NCBI GenBank assembly: GCA_036344135.1
Contig: JAYYUG010000082.1
Coordinates: forward strand, 1-10,525
Origin: GCA-002731945 sp036344135
GTDB taxonomy: Bacteria; Pseudomonadota; Alphaproteobacteria; MED-G09
Direction of reading: 5' to 3'
DNA: 10,525 bases
The notes beneath the pieces were generated by a model. The model saw only the letters and a program-made list of their open reading frames with translations, was not told the origin of the DNA and did not search any database. A program made the translations under genes and the position numbers. The stretch's first letter is position 1, and each line of letters begins with the position of its first letter. Shown here piece by piece: positions 1 to 5,960 of the stretch.

Positions 1-1616
1 TCAAGATAGGCCTGTATACTTTCAAAGGGCTCCAGTGACTTGAATAACTCATATATATTTTCTACCCTTCCTGTAGAAGTAAGAGATTCATCTTTCCTTA
101 GCATTTCCAAGTACCCTGAATCTTCAATAATCATCTCTGCTAGTTCATTATTGTCATGTTTATCGATCTGATCATGCCATCTGTATATTAGATTTATGAG
201 TTTCGATAAGGATTCCTTGGTTTTTCCTTTAAATGTTGAATTTGTTATTAGATCATTTGAGGCTTCTATCATCGGAATATTGTTTTTCTTAGAGTAATCT
301 CTTATTTTTTTTACAGATGTCTCTCCAATTCCTCTTTTCGGCGTATTGATTACTCTTTCCAGCGCCAAGCTATCCGTTGGGAGCAATGCAAGACGAAGAT
401 AAGCATTACAGTCTCTAATTTCCTTCCTTTCGTAAAATCTAGGCCCACCTATAACCTTGTATGGTAGACCTATGGAAATAAACCTATCTTCAAATTCACG
501 CATTTGAAAACTTGCCCTGACCAGAATTGCGGCTTCATTTAAATCACGATTTTTTTGCACGATGGATTCAAGTTCGGTTGATATTAACCTTGCTTCTTCC
601 TGGCCATCCCATACCGAGGTAACTAAAACTTTTTCTCCATCACTAGAACTTGTCCACAAGGTTTTTCCCAAGCGTGAACTGTTTTTTTCTATTAATTTTG
701 ATGCAGCATCCAATATATGACCGCTGGATCTATAATTTTCTTCGAGTCGAATAATCTTTGAATCTTTAAAATCCTTCTCGAAACGCAAAATGTTAGAGAC
801 TTCTGCGCCCCTCCAAGAATAAATGGACTGATCATCATCTCCTACACAACATATGTTTTTTGATTTGTCAGAAATCAATTTAAGTAATTTGTACTGTGCA
901 GTATTAGTATCTTGATATTCATCCACTAGTGTAAATTTGAACCTATTCTGGTAACTTTCAAGAATATCGGCGTTTTCTTCAAACAGACGGATAACTTCTA
1001 GAATTAAATCTCCAAAATCTGCGGCATTAAAAAATTTTAGCCTTTCTTGGTATAATGCATATAATTTCCTCCCTTTTCCGTTGGCAAAATAATCCTTTTC
1101 GCTTGAAGAAATTTGATTTGGGTAAAGTCCTTTATTTTTCCATTTATCGATGAGATTTAACAACATTTTTGGAGGCCATCTTTTTTCATCTATATTTTCA
1201 TCTATGATGATCTGTTTTAATAGTCTGGTCTGGTCATCGGTATCAAGAATAACAAAATTGTTTTTTAGTTCTATATTTTCAGGATGATAGCGAAGTATCT
1301 GAGCTCCAATCGAGTGAAATGTTCCAAGCCATTTTAAGCCGGAGGACAAATCCCCGATTTGTTTATCGACCCTTTCCCTCATTTCGTTAGCAGCCTTATT
1401 TGTAAACGTTACTGACAATAATTCGCCGGGCAGGGCTTTTCTTTCTATAAGAAGTCGAATTAATCGTGTTGTTAAAACACCTGTCTTCCCCGTTCCTGCT
1501 CCCGCCAGCACCAATAAAGGACCTTCATCATGAAAAACAGCTTTTTTTTGTGGCTTGTTGAGTCTGCTGAAGATTTCAATTTCTTCATAATTTATTTGGG
1601 GTGTCTTTTCGATCAT
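1..1616 (-). CDS. uvrD: UvrD/PcrA-type superfamily 1 DNA helicase, C-terminus cut by window edge
   Basis: This is an ATP-dependent 3'-5' DNA helicase of the UvrD/Rep/PcrA family, acting in nucleotide excision repair, mismatch repair and replication restart. About 538 codons are visible. In order they show the Q-motif (LNKPQKKAV, residues 19-27), Walker A AGAGTGKT (38-45), motif Ia VTFTNKAANEMRER, motif Ib GTFHSIG, motif II DEYQDT (232-237), motif III DDDQSIYSWRG (Q263) and motif IV LEENYRSS (about 291-298). Motifs V and VI and the C-terminal tail, roughly 150-200 residues, lie beyond base 1. The reading frame is open to the edge. The ATG at 1616 is the only upstream choice, because an in-frame TAG lies two codons before it. 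It overlaps the end of the small upstream gene by 32 nt, suggesting translational coupling. No strong Shine-Dalgarno sequence is visible. Assignment to UvrD rather than Rep or PcrA is by general resemblance and context. Confidence 0.95.
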   Translation of the reverse strand, partial: MIEKTPQINYEEIEIFSRLNKPQKKAVFHDEGPLLVLAGAGTGKTGVLTTRLIRLLIERKALPGELLSVTFTNKAANEMRERVDKQIGDLSSGLKWLGTFHSIGAQILRYHPENIELKNNFVILDTDDQTRLLKQIIIDENIDEKRWPPKMLLNLIDKWKNKGLYPNQISSSEKDYFANGKGRKLYALYQERLKFFNAADFGDLILEVIRLFEENADILESYQNRFKFTLVDEYQDTNTAQYKLLKLISDKSKNICCVGDDDQSIYSWRGAEVSNILRFEKDFKDSKIIRLEENYRSSGHILDAASKLIEKNSSRLGKTLWTSSSDGEKVLVTSVWDGQEEARLISTELESIVQKNRDLNEAAILVRASFQMREFEDRFISIGLPYKVIGGPRFYERKEIRDCNAYLRLALLPTDSLALERVINTPKRGIGETSVKKIRDYSKKNNIPMIEASNDLITNSTFKGKTKESLSKLINLIYRWHDQIDKHDNNELAEMIIEDSGYLEMLRKDESLTSTGRVENIYELFKSLEPFESIQAYL

Positions 1617-1821
1617 TTTCTATGGATTTTAATATATAAACACGAATTTCAGAAGCAAGACTTCCTTTCCTATCTTCTTTATCAATTTTTTGAATTAGAT
1701 TATCAAGTTTTAAGTTTTCTTTACTTGCTATCTTTTTCAATCGTATCCAGAATTCTTTTTCTAAAGCTATGCTAGTGTTATGTCCTGATAAAACTATTGT
1801 TTTTTTTATTTGATTAGACAT
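1585..1821 (-). CDS. Small ribbon-helix-helix domain protein (RHH_4-like)
   Basis: This 78-residue protein resembles the short ribbon-helix-helix family often found in alphaproteobacteria. A basic N-terminal strand (KKTIVLSGHNTSIAL) is followed by a helix (EKEFWIRLKKIASKE), a second helix (LKLDNLIQKID) and a tail with SLASEIRVYIL. Ribbon-helix-helix folds usually bind DNA as dimers through the strand, so a regulatory role is possible, but no target is known and none is claimed. The gene sits between fumC and uvrD. Its ATG is 3 nt after the fumC stop and its last 32 nt overlap uvrD. The purine-rich GAGGA abuts the ATG with no spacing, which is unusually close. Initiation may therefore depend on ribosomes terminating at fumC. 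An antisense open frame covers part of it but has no family resemblance. I assign the fold from memory of the family pattern. Confidence 0.82.
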   Translation of the reverse strand: MSNQIKKTIVLSGHNTSIALEKEFWIRLKKIASKENLKLDNLIQKIDKEDRKGSLASEIRVYILKSIENDRKDTPNKL

Positions 1822-1824
1822 TCC

Positions 1825-3216
1825 TCAGGATGGAGATACCATTTTTTCCGGATCAATAATTTTATCAAATTCCTCTTCTGAAATACAACCGGATTTTAAA
1901 GCCTCTTCTCTTAAAGTTGTTCCATTTTTATGTGCTTTTTTTGCTATTTCTGAGGCTTTGTCATATCCAATAATTGGTGTTAATGCAGTTACAAGCATGA
2001 GTGAATTGTCTAAATACTCTTTAATCCTTTTTTCATCTGACTGAATACCTTTGACGCAATTTTTCTCAAAACTTTTAATACCATCTGAAAGAATTTTGAT
2101 CGATTGTAATACGTTATAAGCAATTAAAGGTTTGAAGACGTTAAGCTCAAGATGCCCTTGGCTTCCGGCCATACTTGTGCTGGTATGGTTACCCATCACC
2201 TGTAAACAGATCATTGTCATAGCTTCACATTGAGTCGGGTTCACTTTTCCCGGCATTATTGATGATCCTGGTTCATTCTGCGGTAGTTGTATCTCACCTA
2301 ATCCTGATCTGGGCCCAGAACCTAAAAGTCTGATATCACTTGCTATTTTAAAAAGTGATGATGCAAGTGTATTTAGGGATCCCGAGAAACCTACTAGGGC
2401 ATCATGAGTGGCTAATGCCTCGAATTTGTTATCTGCTGTTTGAAAGGGTTCTCCCGTAAGAGAAGTACATTCTATTGCAAATTCTTCATCAAAACCTTCC
2501 TTTGTGTTTAAACCTGTTCCAACAGCGGTCCCACCTTGGGCTAGAAAATACAAATCCTCTAAGGCATTATTTATTCTGCTAATATTTTTTTCTATCTGAA
2601 TATAATAACCAGAAAATTCTTGTCCCAAAGTTATTGGGGTAGCATCCTGAAGATGGGTTCTTCCTATTTTTGTAATTTTCGCAAACTTTTTTGATTTATC
2701 CTCAAGAGATTTGGAGAGATCTAATAAATTAGGTATTAAATTTTCTTTAGTTTCAATTACAGAAGCTATATGCATTGCTGTTGGAAAAGTATCATTTGAA
2801 GATTGAGAGCAATTGCAATGGTCATTAGGGTGAACTGGGTCTTTTGTTCCTATTTCTCCTTTCAATATTTCTATTGCGCGGTTAGATATCACCTCATTTG
2901 CATTCATGTTTGTTTGTGTTCCTGAGCCGGTTTGCCACACAACAAGAGGAAAATGTTCATTTAGTTTTCCTGATATTACTTCTTTCGATGCTTGAATTAT
3001 GGCATCAGCAATTTCTACCTCTATTAATCCTTGAGATTTATTCACTTTTGCAGCAGCTAATTTAATTACTCCTAAAGCTCTTATAATAGCTTTGGGCATC
3101 AGTTCATTTCCAATTTTGAAGTTCTCAAGTGATCTTTGGGTTTGCGCCCCCCAGTATTTATCTTTTGGAACAGATATGGATCCAAAACTATCTGTTTCTA
3201 TTCTAGTTTCCGTCAA
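1825..3216 (-). CDS. fumC: Class II fumarate hydratase (fumarase C), TTG start
   Basis: This 463-residue enzyme reversibly hydrates fumarate to L-malate in the citric acid cycle. It is the iron-independent class II type, a cytoplasmic homotetramer. The superfamily signature GSSIMPGKVNP begins at G317, so the catalytic serine is S318. GRTHLQDATP carries H188, and SSNDTFPTAMH is another active-site loop. These numbers match the E. coli enzyme. The N-terminus ETDSFGSISVPKDKYWGAQTQRS is typical. The start is TTG at 3216, supported by a GGGGGAG Shine-Dalgarno sequence 5 nt upstream. There is no in-frame ATG before an upstream TAA. Length is normal for the family and no active-site change was seen. 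It is first in a tight minus-strand run with the ribbon-helix-helix gene and uvrD. Aspartase and argininosuccinate lyase share the fold, but the overall pattern is fumarase. Confidence 0.98.
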   Translation of the reverse strand: MTETRIETDSFGSISVPKDKYWGAQTQRSLENFKIGNELMPKAIIRALGVIKLAAAKVNKSQGLIEVEIADAIIQASKEVISGKLNEHFPLVVWQTGSGTQTNMNANEVISNRAIEILKGEIGTKDPVHPNDHCNCSQSSNDTFPTAMHIASVIETKENLIPNLLDLSKSLEDKSKKFAKITKIGRTHLQDATPITLGQEFSGYYIQIEKNISRINNALEDLYFLAQGGTAVGTGLNTKEGFDEEFAIECTSLTGEPFQTADNKFEALATHDALVGFSGSLNTLASSLFKIASDIRLLGSGPRSGLGEIQLPQNEPGSSIMPGKVNPTQCEAMTMICLQVMGNHTSTSMAGSQGHLELNVFKPLIAYNVLQSIKILSDGIKSFEKNCVKGIQSDEKRIKEYLDNSLMLVTALTPIIGYDKASEIAKKAHKNGTTLREEALKSGCISEEEFDKIIDPEKMVSPS

Positions 3217-3242
3217 AACTGCTCCCCCGAAAGAATCGTCAC

Positions 3243-3248
3243 ATTATA
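3243..3248 (-). promoter_or_regulatory. Probable fumC promoter, -10 box
   Basis: A perfect TATAAT lies on the minus strand. It would start transcription near 3236 and leave a leader of about 20 nt carrying the GGGGGAG ribosome site. No good -35 lies at 16-18 nt; the nearest TTG-type hexamer is 22 nt away. The call therefore rests on the -10 box and its position between the tmRNA and fumC. Confidence 0.45.
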
Positions 3249-3280
3249 ACTCAACTAAAAAATAGAGCTAGAACAATGAA

Positions 3281-3322
3281 AATAAAAATTGAGCGAGAAG
3301 CTTCTGTTGCCAGGTGCTCCTC
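3281..3322 (-). terminator. Terminal stem-loop of the tmRNA coding piece, possible terminator
   Basis: On the minus strand GAGGAGC (3322-3316) pairs with GCTTCTC (3301-3295) over 7 bp with one G-U. An inner CTG-GCAA-CAG mini-hairpin sits in the loop. A T-rich stretch (CAATTTTTATT) follows after a few bases. This stem probably marks the 3' end of the tmRNA coding piece and may help stop transcription before fumC. The T tract is not directly against the stem, so intrinsic termination is uncertain. Confidence 0.4.
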
Positions 3323-3586
3323 AAACCCCGCCTAATTATGCAAATAATTAGGAGTTAGATTGAGCAGCTCGCGCTTAAGCAGCGAGAGCTAACTCTGCAT
3401 AGTCGTCATTTGCAACTATAAATAAGCCCGATAACGGTGGTACAATGCCGAGCAAAAAGAAAATCTTTACACTTTCGTCGATCCTATTTCACCCCCATAA
3501 TTTTTTGGTGGAGGTGCCGGGTACCGCCCCCGGGTCCGATAAGTTTATTACATAATCCGTTTATTGCTATAGCTGATAAACAGCAA
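3295..3586 (-). ncRNA. ssrA: Transfer-messenger RNA, circularly permuted two-piece (alphaproteobacterial) form
   Basis: tmRNA rescues stalled ribosomes, acting as alanyl-tRNA and then as a short mRNA that adds a degradation tag. The gene is permuted: on the minus strand the acceptor piece comes first and the coding piece second. The acceptor piece ends at 3506 in CACCTCC-ACCA. It is preceded by a T-arm-like hairpin with stem CCGGG/CCCGG and a 7-nt loop. After a 9-nt spacer (3505-3497) the coding piece opens at 3496 with GGGGGTG. This pairs with CACCTCC over 7 bp with one G-U, and continues into GGATCGACGAAAG, close to the GGATTCGACGG seen in one-piece tmRNAs. The tag frame follows at 3413-3375. 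Two hairpins lie downstream: one around the tag stop (10 bp, one mismatch) and CCTAATTAT-TTGC-ATAATTAGG (3352-3331). The spacer is presumably removed by processing, giving two paired RNAs. The outer ends are estimates from structure. Confidence 0.94.
3375..3413 (-). other. tmRNA tag-peptide reading frame (ANDDYAELALAA)
   Basis: Thirteen codons inside the tmRNA read Ala-Asn-Asp-Asp-Tyr-Ala-Glu-Leu-Ala-Leu-Ala-Ala and then TAA. The resume codon is GCA, preceded by TATAGTT, which resembles the bases before the E. coli resume codon. The start AND and the hydrophobic end LALAA are hallmarks of SsrA tags, recognised by ClpXP and other proteases. The stop codon lies in the loop of a stem made by AGCTCTCGCT and AGCGCGAGCT. 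No separate translation start is expected. Confidence 0.93.
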
Positions 3587-3592
3587 GTTATT

Positions 3593-3626
3593 TATATAAC
3601 TAATTAATTAAAATTTGAAGAGTCAA
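3593..3626 (-). promoter_or_regulatory. ssrA: Possible ssrA promoter
   Basis: On the minus strand TATATA (3598-3593) could be a -10 box, giving a start near 3586 where the folded acceptor piece seems to begin. A TTGACT hexamer lies at 3626-3621, but the 22-nt spacing is longer than ideal. The element pair is therefore tentative. It overlaps the proposed thyA promoter on the other strand, so the two transcripts are divergent. Confidence 0.3.
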
Positions 3627-3642
3627 ATAAGTAGTTTAAAAT
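3615..3642 (+). promoter_or_regulatory. Possible thyA operon promoter
   Basis: TTGAAG (3615-3620) and TAAAAT (3637-3642) are separated by 16 nt and match the sigma-70 consensus at 4/6 and 5/6. Transcription would start near 3650, just before the AGGAG ribosome site at 3654-3658. In such AT-rich DNA chance matches are common. Confidence 0.4.
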
Positions 3643-3665
3643 AGAATAAAAATAGGAGTTTTTTA

Positions 3666-4460
3666 GTGCAACAATATTTAGATCTTATTAATCATGTTCT
3701 CAGCGAAGGAAATGACAAATCCGATAGAACCGAAACTGGCACTAGATCGGTTTTTGGCTACCAAATGAGATTTGATCTTAAAGATAGTTTCCCTCTTTTA
3801 ACCACCAAGAAGATCCACTTTAAATCGATAATTTATGAATTGCTATGGTTCTTAAACGGTGACACAAACATAAAATATTTAAATGAAAACGGAATAAGTA
3901 TTTGGAATGAGTGGGCAGACGAAAACGGTGATTTAGGACCAGTCTATGGTTATCAGTGGAGATCGTGGCCTTCAAAAACTGGAGGTAAAATTGATCAAAT
4001 CAGCCAGTTAATTGAACAACTAAAAATGAATCCGGATTCAAGAAGACACATAGTGTCTGCCTGGAATCCTTCTGACGTTGATGAAATGGCACTACCCCCA
4101 TGTCATTGTTTATTTCAATTCTATGTCAGTCAAGGAGCATTATCATGTCAACTTTATCAGAGATCAGCAGATATTTTCTTAGGGGTACCTTTTAATATCG
4201 CTTCATACTCTCTTTTGACGATAATGATTGCAAAGATTCTTAATTTAAAACCTGGAGAATTTATTCATACTTTCGGGGATGCGCATCTTTATAACAATCA
4301 TTTTGATCAGGCTAGAGAGCAAATTAAAAGAACACCTAAGATATCACCCAAAATCAAAATTTTGTCGCGCCCTGAATCAATATTTGATTTTCAGTATGAT
4401 GATTTTGTGCTTGAAGATTACAATCCACATCCTCATATTTCAGCACCTATAGCCGTTTGA
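3666..4460 (+). CDS. thyA: Thymidylate synthase, GTG start
   Basis: This folate-dependent enzyme methylates dUMP to dTMP, using 5,10-methylene-tetrahydrofolate and releasing dihydrofolate. At 264 residues it has the same length as E. coli ThyA and aligns to it by eye throughout. R21 in the phosphate-binding DRTETGTRS loop is present. The catalytic nucleophile is C146 in LPPCHCLFQFYV, and RRHIVSAWNPSD supplies the partner-subunit arginines. GDAHLYNNHFDQ carries the nucleotide-binding His and Tyr. The C-terminus PHPHISAPIAV is the conserved closing tail. The start is GTG at 3666, with AGGAG 7 nt upstream; the first residues (MQQYLDLINHVLSEG) match the family start, so no ATG downstream is preferred. 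folA follows after 4 nt, forming the usual thymidylate-cycle pair. Nothing is missing or odd apart from the start codon. Confidence 0.98.
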   Translation: MQQYLDLINHVLSEGNDKSDRTETGTRSVFGYQMRFDLKDSFPLLTTKKIHFKSIIYELLWFLNGDTNIKYLNENGISIWNEWADENGDLGPVYGYQWRSWPSKTGGKIDQISQLIEQLKMNPDSRRHIVSAWNPSDVDEMALPPCHCLFQFYVSQGALSCQLYQRSADIFLGVPFNIASYSLLTIMIAKILNLKPGEFIHTFGDAHLYNNHFDQAREQIKRTPKISPKIKILSRPESIFDFQYDDFVLEDYNPHPHISAPIAV

Positions 4461-4464
4461 TAAG

Positions 4465-4971
4465 ATGTTAATTAGTCTTATTGCGGCAGTAGCAAAAAAT
4501 GGAGTTATAGGAGAAAAAGGAAAGTTACCTTGGAATTTGCCTTCGGATTTAAAAAAATTCAAAGAATTAACCATACACAAGCCAGTTATTATGGGAAGAA
4601 AGACTTGGGAATCAATCGGAAGACCTCTCCCAAACAGAGATAATATTGTAGTTACAAAGAAAACTGACATTAAAGTAGATGGTATAATTATTTGTTCAAG
4701 CCCGGATAAAGCTCTATACGAGGCAAAGCTTAGGGCTACACAAAGGAATTCTAATGAAATTATGATTATTGGCGGAGGCTATATCTACAAAGAATATATA
4801 GATAAGGCTGATAAAATATATATTACCGAAGTAGATTTAGAGCCTATTGGTGATGCATTTTTCCCTTTAATAGACTCTAATTTGTACAAAGAGACTAGTA
4901 GAGAGCCAAAAGCAAAGAATGAAGGTGACAGCGCCTATCATTCATTAGTAATATATGAGAAAAATATATAG
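4465..4971 (+). CDS. folA: Dihydrofolate reductase
   Basis: This 168-residue enzyme reduces dihydrofolate to tetrahydrofolate with NADPH, regenerating the cofactor oxidised by ThyA, and is the trimethoprim target family. The N-terminus ISLIAAVAKNGVIG is the first strand and Met20-type loop. LPWNLPSDLKKFK contains W23 and the catalytic acid D28 (E. coli D27). MGRKTWESIGRPLPNR binds NADPH phosphate, and IGGGYIY (G103-G105) is the glycine-rich cofactor turn. Length is normal and no change at a catalytic position was noticed. The ATG at 4465 is 4 nt after the thyA stop and no clear Shine-Dalgarno sequence is visible, which suggests coupling to thyA translation. The gene is sometimes called dfrA; nothing here suggests an acquired resistance version. 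Confidence 0.97.
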   Translation: MLISLIAAVAKNGVIGEKGKLPWNLPSDLKKFKELTIHKPVIMGRKTWESIGRPLPNRDNIVVTKKTDIKVDGIIICSSPDKALYEAKLRATQRNSNEIMIIGGGYIYKEYIDKADKIYITEVDLEPIGDAFFPLIDSNLYKETSREPKAKNEGDSAYHSLVIYEKNI

Positions 4972-4980
4972 GGTAATTTT

Positions 4981-5901
4981 ATGAAAAAGACTTACGAGGA
5001 GTTAGCCGATGATCTGCTTTTTCCAGAAGGCCCTATATTTATGCCAGACGGTTCAATAATATTAGTTGAGATTGCTAGAGGTACTTTAACAAGAATTAAT
5101 ACGGATGAATCAAAAGATATTATTGCTGAATTGGGCGGTGGACCAAATGGAGCTGCCGTCGGCCCTGATGGGTATGTTTATGTCTGCAATAATGGTGGTT
5201 TTGAGTGGCATGACATTGATGGCCTTTTAATTCCTGGAGGTCAAGGTAAAGACTATTCTGGGGGAAGAATCGAAAAAGTTGATCTTAAAACAGGATTATC
5301 TGAGGTTATATATTTTGAATGTGATGGTAATCCATTAAAAGGGCCTAATGATATTGTATTTGATAAGCAAGGAGGTTTTTGGTTCACGGATTTAGGTAAA
5401 ACCTATGGCAGACAAAAAGATCAGGGAGCATTATTTTATGCAAAAATTGATGGTTCATTTATCAAAGAAGTTGTTTTCCCAATTGAAAGCCCTAATGGTG
5501 TTGGTTTGTCTCCTAATGAAGATGTTGTTTATGTTGCCGATACAACACCAGGAAGATTATGGGGTTATCCGATTTCGGAACCTGGAGTTATTAAGGGTCC
5601 AAAATCTTTTGGAATTCATAGCGGAGTACATTTCATTCACGGATCATCAGAATTAGTTTTATTTGACTCTTTAGCTGTAGATTCTGAAGGATGGATAAAT
5701 GTTGCAACCCTTTTTAAGGCAGGAATCACAAGAATATCACCTGATAAGTCTAAATATGAATTCTTTGAGACGGATGATATGTTAACAACTAACATTTGTT
5801 TTGGGGGAAATGACTTAAAAACGGCTTTTATAACATTATCTTCAACAGGCAGGTTAGTAAAAACTGATTGGAATGTAGCTGGTCATAAACTTAATTTTTA
5901 A
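4981..5901 (+). CDS. SMP-30/gluconolactonase-family (sugar lactonase-like) beta-propeller protein
   Basis: This 306-residue protein belongs to the SMP-30/gluconolactonase/LRE family. Members are six-bladed propellers that use a divalent metal to hydrolyse sugar lactones or related esters. Visible family motifs are LLFPEGPIF with E16 as probable metal ligand, GPNDIVFD (N123), ESPNGVGLSP (N172) and LAVDSEGWINVA (D234). Glu, Asn and Asp are the usual metal set. FWFTDLGKTYG and VVYVADTTPGRLW are typical blade segments. No signal peptide is seen, so it is probably cytoplasmic. The ATG is 9 nt after the folA stop, with AGGG about 7 nt upstream, so it is likely the third gene of the thyA operon. The substrate cannot be told from sequence. 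A gluconolactonase name would be over-precise, and there is no evident link to thymidylate synthesis. Confidence 0.9.
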   Translation: MKKTYEELADDLLFPEGPIFMPDGSIILVEIARGTLTRINTDESKDIIAELGGGPNGAAVGPDGYVYVCNNGGFEWHDIDGLLIPGGQGKDYSGGRIEKVDLKTGLSEVIYFECDGNPLKGPNDIVFDKQGGFWFTDLGKTYGRQKDQGALFYAKIDGSFIKEVVFPIESPNGVGLSPNEDVVYVADTTPGRLWGYPISEPGVIKGPKSFGIHSGVHFIHGSSELVLFDSLAVDSEGWINVATLFKAGITRISPDKSKYEFFETDDMLTTNICFGGNDLKTAFITLSSTGRLVKTDWNVAGHKLNF

Positions 5902-5910
5902 TAAAAAAAT

Positions 5911-5940
5911 CTATAATATTTTATAAAATTTTAAAAATTA
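5911..5940. terminator. AT-only inverted repeat in the convergent gap, possible weak bidirectional terminator
   Basis: Only 59 bases separate the convergent lactonase-like and mrp genes. They contain the perfect palindrome ATTTTATAAAAT (5918-5929) and partly paired flanks (ATAATATTTT with AAAAATTAT). A-runs and T-runs lie on both sides. With no G-C pairs the stem would be weak, so function is uncertain. Confidence 0.22.
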
Positions 5941-5960
5941 TCCAAAGGTTTTTTGTTACT

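Noticed and set aside
1530..1775. Plus-strand open frame of 81 codons
   Set aside because: It is antisense to the start of uvrD and the ribbon-helix-helix gene, is very rich in Phe and Leu, and has no family resemblance or ribosome site.
3331..3352. Hairpin read as an intrinsic terminator
   Set aside because: It is followed by CGGGGTTTG on the minus strand and by CAGTT-type mixed sequence on the plus strand, not a T-run. It lies inside the tmRNA.
3560..3587. Pseudoknot at the 5' end of the acceptor piece (TTGC/GCAA with GTTTA/TAAAC)
   Set aside because: The loop lengths (1, 9 and 0 nt) do not fit a stable H-type pseudoknot. The simple hairpin GCTG-TTTAT-CAGC is a better explanation.
3301..3600. 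Riboswitch or attenuator leader for thyA on the plus strand
   Set aside because: The structure and conserved blocks are explained by the tmRNA on the minus strand, and a plausible thyA promoter lies downstream of it.
4440..4670. Minus-strand open frame of 76 codons
   Set aside because: It lies opposite the clear N-terminus of folA, with no recognisable domain.
5405..5656. Plus-strand open frame of 83 codons
   Set aside because: It is a +1 frame shadow within the lactonase-like gene, whose own frame carries the family motifs.
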